A stretch of 64,000 nucleotides of DNA, taken from positions 372,001 through 436,000 of the forward strand of contig RMBW01000010.1 in assembly GCA_004009845.1 (NCBI GenBank), written 5' to 3'. The notes below the pieces were generated by a model that worked only from the letters and a program-made list of their open reading frames with translations, had not been told where the DNA came from and did no database searches. This document shows, piece after piece, positions 1 to 10,726 of this stretch; within the stretch, counting starts at the first letter, position 1, and each line of letters starts with the position of its first letter. The stretch comes from Davidsoniella eucalypti (Eukaryota > Ascomycota > Sordariomycetes > Microascales > Ceratocystidaceae). Both the position numbers and the translations under genes were made by a program.

Positions 1-1043
1 AGAGCATTGATTTAGTGCATGTTAAGTTGTAGACTAAGCTAAAACTAGAGCAGATGCACTAAACAAAAGCGGACGCCACGGCCAGAGAGGCAATTAATCA
101 TTTGTAGTTTTTATCTGGCTTATTATTTATTGATTGATTGAGGGGTGCGATTAAGCCCGAGCTAGTGCTAGCAGCAAAATACAGATCTACACCCCCGTAG
201 CGTTCTACACACCCTATACATGTAGTATCTCATTGCCATAGTCAAGTTAGAGTTATCGACATATAATCCAGGTCGTTCCTCCTCTCTTCCTGCTTCCAGA
301 TATTCGATCTACCACTATCACATCCGCGAGCCGTTTCTGCACCGATAGACGCCATTCATCTTTCTTAGACTGCGTCTTGCTGCAACATATCGAACACATT
401 GGACATATCTTGTTGCTTTAGGCACTAGTGAACAGCCCTTCTACAACTTCGTCTTCTCTATAACCCACCTCCATTACCCGACCCTTCTGTCAGCCACTCA
501 GGCCGGCCTTTGCGTGTACTGGCTTGCAGCACCTGCTTTTTTATTCCCCTCCGCAAAACACTATAGACTGGTGTATAAACCACTTAGTTCCCATCCCGGT
601 AACTGCCTCCGTGCCCTCGCAAATATCCGCATCTGGGTTCCTGCTCGGCTCTACGCTTCTTCTTATCGTTGCTGCCTGCAAGCACTGTGGATACAGGGCA
701 TATCTTGTTTATTCGAGCCCACCCACTGAAAGATCACGACAAGAAGCCCTCGAGATTTCTTGACTCGGCTCCCTTCGTGGCAAATATCCCCGGCTCTGCA
801 TCATCACGATAGCATCTATAAGTACCTTTGGTGCCCTGCCTACCTTCAAATATCAGCACTTCTTCTGGCCACTGCCCCGCTCCAGCCAGCCGTATCTTCT
901 TCGACTCCGAATACTCGAGCTGTGGCACCTTCAGAGCCTCTCTTTTTCTGCCTGACTCGAGTCTGTCCCCCTACTTGCTTATTACTTGTTACCGTCCCCC
1001 GTCGGAACCACCGTGACCAACCATTGCCACCAGCTACTCCAGT
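1..1043 (+). promoter_or_regulatory. Promoter and probable long 5' leader of the Con7-like gene
   Basis: No convincing gene is visible here. From about 270 to 1043 the plus strand becomes strongly pyrimidine-rich (many CTTCT, CCTC and TTCC runs), the usual composition of transcribed fungal 5' leaders. It runs without a break into the start codon at 1044. The short frames it contains overlap each other in different frames and lack protein-like composition. The exact transcription start cannot be read from sequence; several upstream ATGs would fall in a leader this long. Confidence 0.5.
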
Positions 1044-2499
1044 ATGAGGTGAGCCCGCGCGCTCTTCCCAACTGCCCGCACGCTTCTCCGTCCGTTTGTA
1101 CTGACTGTCCTTGCCCTGCAGCATCTTAACAACCCACCAGAATTACGATCCCAGCTTCACCAACATGAGCAACCGCCACGACTACTCGGCTTGGAATCCC
1201 AGCACGTATTACGCACCTGCTCCCAACTCTGTGCCTCGGCCGCCTGTTGCCAACTCAGCTGCTTCTGCTGTCCCGCCCCCCAACAATGCCTCTCACCACA
1301 TGATGAGCAGCCACCACACCATGGCTCCCGGCCATCAAGCTAATCCTGCCGGCCCTGCCCACACCACTTCGGACGCCAGCATTACCCCGCCGCCCACGGC
1401 GTCTAGATCCGTCACGTCTAGCCCACCCAGGAACGGCATGACGCCCGACCAGCGGGACATGAAGCGCCATAGCTCCCAGGCACGCCGCGATAGCAAAACC
1501 TCTGTCCGGGTGCGGCGCGCGAACAGCAGCGCCTACGGTGAGAACATTCCTGCTGGCCCACCTAGTGCGGGCATGGCCTCCGTCTACGCCGGCACTCCCA
1601 CCACCCCCCACACCGCACAAATGCCCATGATGGGCAGCGAGGGCTCCGGTGCTCCTCTACAGAGCCCTAGCTACATGCAGCCATACAGTTCTCCCATCAC
1701 CGATGGCCAGAGCCACTACCCATACCAGTCTCACTTGTACGTATATGCCTTTTCTGTTTCTTCTTTTTCCATCATCTGCTATCCTATATCAACTTGAAAT
1801 GCTAACTGGATCCTTCGTAGGCCTAGCAACTACAATATGCCGACCATGGATTACTCTGGTTTCCAGCATCAGTCTTACGGGTATGTGCCACTCGATAAAA
1901 TTGCCACAAATCATCCTTTCCCATACAGCCAAGCTAACAATAGCCCGTCGTCCGTCTTCTTGTTTTGTAGCCGCAACCGCCATCCTCAGACCCCCAGCAT
2001 GCCTATGGATCCCAGTTCCGCCGGTATGATGTACTCACCCGTTTCATCTATCATGTCGCCTGGTATGGGCCAGCCCTCCCCCCATGGCCATCCTCATGCC
2101 CACCCTCACCCTCATCAACACCCTACTCATGTCCACGCCGTTGCGCCGCCGCATATGAGCGCCGATGCCAGCAGCCATGTGCGTGTTGTCCAGACCCGTC
2201 CCAAACCCCAGTGCTGGGAACACGGATGCAACGGTCGTCAGTTCTCAACCTTCAGCAACCTTTTGAGACACCAGCGTGAAAAGAGCGGCCAGGCCGCTAA
2301 GGCTACCTGCCCCAACTGCGGTGCTGAATTCACACGTACCACTGCTAGAAATGGCCATCTGCTACACGACAAGTGCAAGAAGAGAAACCCCAACCCACCT
2401 GCACAGAATGGTGGCGCTTCTGGCGCTAACGGCGCGGCTCCCGCGCAGCCTCAGTCTCAGCAACAGCCCGCCCAGGCCCAAGGCAGCCAGCAGCCGTGA
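1044..2499 (+). CDS. con7: Con7-like C2H2 zinc-finger transcription factor
   Basis: Probable sequence-specific nuclear regulator of the Con7 family, known in plant-pathogenic fungi for control of conidium and infection-structure morphology. I read four exons: 1044-1048, 1122-1736, 1821-1880 and 1971-2499, giving 402 aa. The first exon is only five bases (ATGAG) before a GTGAGC donor; the intron has a CTGAC branch site and a CTGCAG acceptor, and the joined frame begins MSILTTHQNYDPS. Later donors are GTACGT and GTATGT, each intron having a CTAAC branch site. Residues 1-300 are Pro/Ser/His-rich and look disordered, with a His-Pro run near 270. The zinc-binding region spans about 308-362: C308, C313 and H327, then C340, C343, H356 and C362, with QFSTFSNLLRHQREKSG between. 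The tail is Gln/Ala-rich. Family assignment rests on the recalled finger core, so the gene symbol is tentative; the gene model is firm. Confidence 0.8.
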
Positions 2500-5400
2500 T
2501 TGTAGCCTTTCAAGCTAAAATCTGGTTCAACCAACTGTTTATGAAATCTACCTTTATGACTACTAAACTTCACTTTTCTACTTGTATTTTTTTTTACTGT
2601 CATTCATTTCTTTCATTTCTCACATCAAGTTCCTTTCGGTTATGCTTTCTTGGTTCTTTCTTCTCGCGAAGGTGTTGTGATCCTGTTTTGATTCCCTCCA
2701 TCCTTTTTTTCTTCTTTCTTCTTTCTTCTTTTCTTCTTCAATTTGGCGTTTATGTACATAACATACCTCTGGGCTTTCCGGTTTTGCGGTGCACCGCCAT
2801 TATTCATTCTCCTGTCTGGTTTCTCTTTCATGTAATTCGGTCTTGTTTTCTCTTGTTTTCTATGTTATGGCATGTCACGACTAGTGTGGAATTGTTGGCT
2901 TACTGCTTCTTTTCCTCTATGAATATGATTATGCTTTGCCATCATCTATTACTAGTGCTTAGACTACATTTCCCTTTCTTCTCTATCTTAACCCCATGTT
3001 TCTTGCATCTCGGAAATTCTGTTGTATTTTTCTAGATGTGACTGTTTGTTCTTGTTCTCCATCTTCCTCTCTTGATAACTACTTTAATAGTAATTATCAT
3101 CCATCTACTTTCTCATTGTCTTTTTTTCTTTTTTTCCTATCATAATGTCACCCGGAATGTGAACGGCACCTTCTCATGTAAATACCCCCCCCTTCGGCTA
3201 TACCCCAATACCAAGAAAAACTTCGTTTCTCTATATGAATATGTTTTATAGTGCATTTAAACTGTTAATATATGCTACATATCACCCAGACAACATCTAG
3301 AATTGCTATCGAAGCCCAAGTCTAGTTCTATCATTTGCTGGGACTAAGTATTTTGTGGCTTGACCGTCTGCATGCTCCTGGCAACGTGACATTAACTAGA
3401 CCTAATAGTAGAGCCCAATTTATGATGACTGGAAGGAAGAGAGGCAAGAAGCAGTGTTGATATAGTTGCTAATACTGTATATCAACGCTTTAATAATAAA
3501 AAGATAAAGACAATAGTTCCAAGAGGACTGAGAGAAGACTGAACGCACTCATTTATAATTGTACAACATACTGGTAGATACAATTAAAGTAAATACAGTG
3601 ATATATTCTGTAATAACGAGTTCCTCACGTGAATGTTGTCTGTCTCTGTCTCTTCTTTCAACATACGTGGCTGACGTCCTGGTTGCGGAAAAAAAAACAA
3701 ATCAAATCACATTATTACTTTCTTGTTCTTTTTGGGGGGGAATCCCACCGAATTCCTACTTGAGATCCTATTTTTTTTTCTATTTCTTATCTCCACTGTT
3801 AAACTTAGGGGAGGGGTCTTTTTGGCGTGCTTAATCTTTGTTGAGCTTAGCTTATTTACTAGTATAAAACTTCTTCCACATGCAGACCGTTTTACAATGT
3901 TAGTCTAATCTTTCTGCATGTATTAGAACGGATTTTATCTATGAAACCCTTTCAGACCTTTGTTACAAGAAGATAGAACCAATCTCAGGTTTATCTGCTC
4001 AAGACTTGATATTAAGAGGCAAATCGTTGTCTTACAAGCTTAGAGAACAATAAGTATTGAAGAAGCCCTAAAAAATTGAAGAGCACAACCCCGCCACCAG
4101 AGTCCCCAAGCTTGAAAAAAATCGAAGGGTATATTTATTTATTCTTATTTGGAATATTAAAGTGACAAGAAACTTTGGGCAAGTATACTTACCGATAGTT
4201 GTTATGTATATTGATCTACATTACAGGTATTATAAACTATAAGAAACAAAAAAAAGAAAATACGGTAGTTAGAAAAATATTCATATTTTTGATAGAAATA
4301 TATTATAGTCCAATACTTGATTTCTTTCCTTTTGCCTGTCCCTTTCTTTCTTTAATTGCCCAACAGGAGATCGGCTTCGTTAGCGGGTTGCATTATGGAC
4401 GTACAACTATTTCGTATATGCTTGTTTTTTTTCTTTTCATAGTTCATTTCTACATTGAACGCATTGTTGCCTATACTACTATATCTTAGAAGTCTACATT
4501 TCCCATTGCTTATTCTGTTTGATATAGCATGATAACCCTTTCTTTGTATGGGCAGTGAGTGAGTTTATTTCATTTTCTTCAAGGTATAAATCCGTAAACT
4601 ATTCAAGTTGTATTAGCCAAGTTGTAACAGGCGGCAGGCATTTCTTGTAGTTGAAGCAACTGCATTCTAATCCTAAAGGAGGGGACACTTTATACATTGG
4701 CCTGGTGTTATGCTATGCTTTTGTCAGTGTAGCACGCCTGCCTATGGTTGATCGAAGGAAGATTGGGCTATTGACTACAGTTCAGCTTCAAGGGAAGGAG
4801 ACCTGGCGGACTGATTTTGAGCACAGACAAGTACCGAGAGGAAGAGAGGAAGACGGAGAAGGGTGGGAATAATAAAGACGGTGTTTTTACTGATGCTCGA
4901 ACATCAAACTAGAAAATAGTAAACTTGATCATTTGGTTATCCAGTACGATCTTCTTGTAGAACCATTTGTGTGATTCTACACTAGTTATTGCCATTTCCC
5001 GTCCGAGTTCTCCGTCAGGTTTTGCTGTGTGAAGAGAGATGACCGCTTGCATGTTGTTTGCTGTACACGACGCACGAAAGTTAGCGAGGATGTAGCGTAC
5101 ATGATTGGGCTGGCTGCCTCTATGTTTGATGTCGACATATGGCCGCCCTGTTTCTGGCTGGGCGAGTATACGAATATACATGTTAGAATTCATTGTCATG
5201 CATTAGTCCCCTTTAGTTAGATGGCATGGGCCGAGGAAGTATCTGCATGTAAGATGATGAACCAATATTGTCAAGATTGGAACTGTATCAAATGGTACAT
5301 GATACAATTATAAAAGTGAGTGGTGAGGTATGGAGCAGGTAGACGATATCACGATATTTCGTACGGTATAACACATATTCAACTTATGACTGACAACTTG

Positions 5401-8016
5401 TAGATTAACCCTTGGTATTGACTAGGAAGTAGCTATGGAGGCATGGTTGTAGAGAAGGAGGTGAGAAGGAATCGATGCAAACACTTGGTCGTGAAATCAT
5501 ATGGACATGTGAGTAGCGCCATAATGCACCTAAAACTTGTTGTAGAGAAGATCACTTTTGCTTGATCATGATAGCCAAGTGACAGGTCTTGGACATTTCA
5601 TACCCCTCCTCTCTACAACCACAAAATTATTTCTCTTCATCAGAGCCCCGCCGTGTTTGTTATTACTTAGTTCTCAGTAAGTGTTGATAATTTTGCTTTG
5701 TTAGTACATACATAGGTATATATGCCGCTAGCCTGGAGTAGAGATCTCAGGTGAAGCCTAATTACTAGTTAGCTATGATAGTCGATCAGCTGGGCTGACG
5801 GTCCACCTCGGCTCCGTGAAAGGTATAGCTTTGATACTGTCTTATGATATCATGACGTTCTAGTAGACTCTGCAAGGTAGCGTTCAAGTCATGTAGGAGC
5901 GCCCTAAAATTGTTAACTATCAAGTATGGAGCCAAAAGTATATATATGTAAGTATGTACATGTATATAAAATGTAGGGGAAGTAAAGTAAGAAAGATAGT
6001 CGAAGGAGCAGGATCAACGCCAAGAATCCCATGAAAATAGAGCTGTCGTCTACTTCACATGAAGTTGAATGTAAAACAAGCATTCTTTTTTTTTGTGCTA
6101 TTTTACGTAGCATTGGTCTTTTTCTCGGAATATCATCTTTGAGACTATACCTAGTAGGAAAGAGAAAAACAAAACAAGAAAAACAAGACCCCCAAGACGA
6201 TGTGACCTACAGTTACGCGTCTAGGTATATACAGATACGATAACAAACCGACAGAAACACACTACTGATATATCGAGGCTGTGGACATCCTAGAACAGAA
6301 AAAGGGAAGACATCGAGAATAAAACACATCACAAAGAGACAACTAGGAGAAGGAGAAATGTGACAAAAGGTCTACTACCAACTAGTAAAGGAATTTATAT
6401 CATAAAACCGCAACTATTCACGGCTTGTTATTGAAAGAAATCACGCTTTACTGACACTAGTATGTTAAATCACACCATCAAGGAGCCAAGTTGTCAAGCA
6501 AGAATTATGACCATAACCCATGCAATCAATGTTCTTGCTGGGTACAAACGACCACAAGGAAGGCCCTTATAGACGATGTGATCTCTCCACGAAGAACATG
6601 CAACTGCTGAATGTGGATGACGGTTACAAGGTGTCATTCAAGTAGGAGAGTTCATAAGAGAGACAAAATGGATCCGTTCTTACATGTATGTGTGTAGGTA
6701 TACATACATATACAAGAGGCTTGACCGCTTGTTTGCAAATGCTCTATTACTACACTGAAGGGATTTATCAAGGAGCTTGGAACTTCTAGATGGAGTAAGT
6801 TATTTGAGGATGAGAGCTACTGATATGGAACATACTAATACAGATATGTGTAGTAGTATATTTTGTGTAAGTAATAGAGGGATTAGGTCTTGGAGAATAG
6901 CTTATTGTTCCATGACTGAAATTCCTCATAATAAATTACCACATAGGTAGGACTGATACTCTGAGAAGCCCAATATGGCATTCGTTCTATACGTAAACGG
7001 TCTAGTTTGAGTATTCATGATCGTATATGGACAGGAATTGAAGACCTATAATCCGAAATGTGTCTTGGTCATACACTTTCGTATTGCTCCACGGCTTTAA
7101 TCCAGTTACTTAGATAGTGAGGTGCAATGAGACCGTTCTGGCTATCAATGAGGGCAATAGTGCCGGCACATTTAAGCTCAAGTCAACTGTAGTTATCATA
7201 GTAGATAAAATCACCAAAATATCCTGGTGTGTGAGGCTAAATGGGCCCAAGTACATAGCTATATCTCAGTGGCTTTGCTGCTTGTCGTTTAACTCGCTGG
7301 GTCAACGAGAGAGGCGCTCGAATTCTTAAATTTTTGAGGAAACGAGGATACCAATAGTACCTTGATATCAATACCAAATGTTGTACGCTGTTCAACGGAC
7401 ACTTGCTTTGTCTTGTCTTCGCCAATATAGCATGTTTATAAGGGACAAGAAAGAAGGATTATACGTCAATGCTTGCCAAACACAGCTCAGTTTTCCGTCG
7501 ATCGTGCTTGACCGCCTCTTATCTTTCTATTTGTGTGTAATAAATGCTCGAGGACAGGAGTTTCTATGTATCTCTAGCCCGTTGTCTTGCACTAGATAGT
7601 CTTATGGGCTGACCTAGAGGACGGGAGCCGGAAAATAGCATGAGATAGGCGAGTTTATGATAGTGCAGATCCAAAAGGCCTTTAACATCGAGTTTGAAAA
7701 CAAAACCCAATCCCACAAGACGGAAGCACGTACTCGACTTGTATCTATGTTTACTTTACTGTTTACTTGGAGCGGCCTAGGGAGACTGACTTCAGTGTCA
7801 TATGCGAATGTAGGCAACCGAGTCAGTTGTGTCTTGAAACAAAAGATCATCAACGGAAGTTGATACTTGACAAACACTTTCTTGCTACCTTATCAAAAGG
7901 GTCGTGCCTATGAGGTGAGGTTCAAACCCAGACATTGAAAACAACTGAGCCCTTGTAATAACTTATGAATGGCTGAGTTGTTTACCGCACGGGCTATTTA
8001 TGATGGGGATAAGGAT

Positions 8017-8277
8017 CTAACTGTCAAAGTAAGTTTTATAGTCTTCCCTGTAGTAAAGGTACAAGCAGTCACTAGAGTCCATGGCGTAGGATATTTCGTT
8101 CTGTATGTGATTTATCCACAGTCTATTGGAGATGCTGGTGTGGACTTGGTTGACGATCGTCTTCTCAAGCCAGTCCATCAAAATCTTAAGATTCTCAAGG
8201 TAAGCCGGGGATGCCTTGAGCACATTGGAAAAAGGTGGCTGAGAGGCCTTGTTCGTCTTTGGTACGATGGCACCGTA
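8017..8277 (-). pseudogene. Possible decayed gene fragment, unrecognised
   Basis: On the minus strand an 86-codon stretch is open between two stops and has a protein-like composition (for example AYLENLKILMDWLEK and RLWINHIQNEISYAMDSS), unlike the low-complexity frames around it. There is no ATG at its start, no splice sites that extend it convincingly, and no coding-like sequence on either side. It could be the remnant of a degraded gene or a chance frame. I do not recognise the family. Confidence 0.2.
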
Positions 8278-8351
8278 TAATCAAAAATTGGCACTTCTAT
8301 GTGTTATTTCTAAGCCTTTGGATTCTATCATTGGGTAGCTATTGGAAACAA

Positions 8352-8363
8352 GGCGCCGGCGCC
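8352..8363. repeat. GC-only 12-bp palindrome in AT-rich DNA
   Basis: The perfect palindrome GGCGCCGGCGCC lies in otherwise AT-rich intergenic sequence. It could be a protein-binding site or chance; nothing nearby tells which. Confidence 0.3.
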
Positions 8364-9983
8364 GGATGCATCGTGACCGTACGATATATAGGTCGGCGGC
8401 CCCCCTAACATGAATTTAAGGCATGAATGCATTAGCCATACATTAATGTGTAGATATACCTATTTGTATATATTGTAACCAAGAGACTAGCGCCTCCAGA
8501 AAATCCGGAAGCCTTGCACCCCCAGCAAGCTTAAATCCAAGAATTTCAAGGAGGAACAAGACTCTCATGCTTTACTCATTTTTCTCGTTTTCATGTAGCC
8601 TGCCGTTTGCTTACATACGGTGCACCTTGTCCATTAAGTCCAGATATTGCCTGTAACACTGTCACGTATATAAGTAGATAATCTGTTGGCCAAATAGTGT
8701 CTGGGCCGTCTTTGCGGTTACGCAGCAGCAAAAGCTGGCTTAGTTCGTGGTACTCAATCGAAGCCCTAAAGACACTGTTGTAGTCTTTTCATGTTTACTT
8801 TTCGTCCCCGTCTTATTGATTTACGCCACAGCGCGTGGTTCTTTGCTACACTGGTCTATCGTACACTGCGAATGCATGCTTCAGAAGGGTAGCACGGCAG
8901 CTTCACATTACTATGCATAAGGAGCGCCGTGACAGATGCTAGGAAGAAAGGCCGGCCAAGTTGATATAGCATCAAGTCTCAATAATGTAGAGTCCATGGT
9001 CAATCTAGTTGGCGGGCCAAGACTGTGCAACTGCTCGATATTAGTGGCTGAGATACGGGTATACATATAGGATATGCTTTTCATACTCCGGGGATCAACT
9101 TTCCGGATTTGATACTACCAGCCATGGCTACGATCATATAGTAGCCACGTGAAAAAAAAAGAATGGTCTCACAAGCATATAATGAGCGTCCACTATAATC
9201 TGATCAATACACTGCTATGCTTGCCCGGCTATCTCTTTGCATTAGAAGCAGCATCCATAGCAACACTGGCTTTACTTCTGAAGCATTCAAGGCCAGAATA
9301 CTCAGACCGGCGCCTTTGGTGTACAGAAACCACCGTGAATCTGCAGTCAAGCGAGAAGCCCAACCGCCTCCAGAGTTACGACTATATGGGATGTCCACTT
9401 GGGCAAGAAAGAAAAGTAAGCCCACGTTTCATACTTGACATGGCAAGATGGAATGAACGGAGATGGCCTCTTGTATTATAGTCTCAATACATCATTATAG
9501 ATCGATCAAAGCCGGGATTGGGCAGTTCTATGGCTGCAACTAACTGTACATACAACTGCGCTGTACATATAGTCTACGCGATCCGGACCGGTTTATGGTT
9601 CATCATGTGCCTCTTTGTCATTTCCGCGGTTCCGCAGCTTGCTTGTGTTTGATGCATGTTTGTCACACTCTAGAGGGAGGAATACAAGAGAAGAAAATGA
9701 CAAGATGATGAACGGTATGGCGTGGTTTGAAGTGATGGTCAAAAGCCATTGGCCCCCCTTCCAACCACACAGACTTTGTTTGTACTGTCTGTACTTGCCA
9801 AAAACTAGATACTTGAGTGTCCAAAGATAGCCACTAGTTGAACAAGCACGACGCCACTGTCTCTGTTCTGTTAAAGACGGGGGATACATAAATATAAAAC
9901 TTACTTGCAGAAGCTTGAGAGGCAGTAGAAAAGAAGAAGAAAAAAGGCCAGAGAGAGACCGAGAAAAGCCATCTGCAGCCACC

Positions 9984-10259
9984 ATGGGATATGCTGTATT
10001 ATCTTGCTATGAGAGCGTTTATCGGAACTTTGGAAACGGCACTTTTGTTGTCCTCTCTATTTCTCTTGCATGCATATGTAAGAGAAAACGCAGAGCATCA
10101 CGAGTGGTAAAAAGCCCAATTTCTCTGCGCCGTAGAAACACAAGTCTGAGAGCAAAATTGCTGATATTACTCATGTTTTATTTCATAGTTGTAAGCTATT
10201 TTATAGCCTTTATGATTCTTTTTAGTTATAGGTGCACAAGAAATCAAATACAACAGTAA
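9984..10259 (+). CDS. Candidate 91-aa small membrane protein
   Basis: The ATG at 9984 sits in a near-perfect eukaryotic start context (GCCACCATGG). The 91-codon frame has a short hydrophobic stretch near residues 24-36 (FVVLSISLACIC), a basic middle rich in Arg and Lys (residues 37-60), then a strongly hydrophobic segment at about 62-84 (LLILLMFYFIVVSYFIAFMI) that could span a membrane. The TAA stop lies in the first bases of the inverted-repeat element at 10255, so the frame may once have been longer. I do not recognise the protein. It could be a chance frame in AT-rich DNA; the start context and the hydrophobic helix are the only support. Confidence 0.25.
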   Translation: MGYAVLSCYESVYRNFGNGTFVVLSISLACICKRKRRASRVVKSPISLRRRNTSLRAKLLILLMFYFIVVSYFIAFMILFSYRCTRNQIQQ

Positions 10260-10726
10260 ATTTTGGAGCTTTGTACTTTAGCACCACACATTGGTACTTC
10301 AGAGGGACTCAGTCTTCAGAAGCTGCCAACTGGCAAGCTAAAACCCCCCAAAAGACAAAACCAGAACATAGACAGTAGTCTTCCGCTGCTAAAGCCAGAG
10401 CATCAGCTGCCTGCATAATCAGATCAATGGCCCTATCATCATGTTGAAGATATCAACGTCGGACTCAGCCAGAGAGCAGCATCATACATATAGTGGATAA
10501 TGCATTCTGTATGTAAAAACACATGAAACTAAAAAGATATTGTTGTCTCGATTAAAGACGTCCTTGTAGTGTACTTTTTTTAATATGGTGTAATAAAGAA
10601 TGTACGGCACTTTGCCAGCTGGTCGCTTTTAGTCTTTTGTGGGGCTAAGTACCTTTTTGAAGACCCTGCCATCTATGCTGAAATACCAATATACGGTGCT
10701 GAAGTACAAAGTTCCAAAATTTTGCT
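10255..10726. mobile_element. MITE-like non-autonomous element with terminal inverted repeats
   Basis: The left end (from 10255) and the reverse complement of the right end (to 10726) match over about 48 bases with few differences: AGTAAATTTTGGAGC against AGCAAAATTTTGGAAC, then shared TTTGTACTTYAGCACC and TTGGTAYTTCAG. Weaker inverted similarity continues inwards to about 100 bases (GTCTTCA and CAAAAGAC blocks). Each end holds two copies of the word GTACTTYAG, the sort of subterminal repeat that transposases bind. The 472-bp length and lack of any long ORF fit a miniature inverted-repeat element. I find no clear target-site duplication and no second copy in the window, so the superfamily is undetermined and the insertion is probably old. 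Confidence 0.65.

Larger units (their letters stand above)
2500..9983. other. Gap: 3' UTR of the Con7-like gene, then about 6.7 kb without a convincing gene
   Basis: The first 700 bases are T-rich and probably 3' UTR and terminator of the upstream gene. The rest is AT-rich with many short ATGTA/TACAT palindromic words. All open frames are under about 110 codons except two in T-rich or low-complexity sequence. Apart from the weak fragment near 8017-8277, I see no frame with conserved-looking protein, no tRNA and no long repeat. Confidence 0.6.

Noticed and set aside
1111..1797. 228-codon frame starting with TTG at 1111
   Set aside because: The start lies within the intron before a CTGCAG acceptor, and the last codons read past the donor at 1737; it is exon 2 with intron ends attached.
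2496..3035. 179-codon frame after the Con7-like gene
   Set aside because: T-rich sequence read as Phe/Ser/Leu with a non-ATG start overlapping the stop region; this is 3' UTR composition.
4909..5199. 96-codon minus-strand frame
   Set aside because: It has an ATG and acceptable composition, but no splice partners, no recognisable motif and a competing plus frame; too weak to call.
9593..9985. 130-codon minus-strand frame
   Set aside because: No ATG at its 5' end, opposite a purine-rich tract near 9920-9970 that creates a Ser/Leu/Phe-rich reading; no domain.
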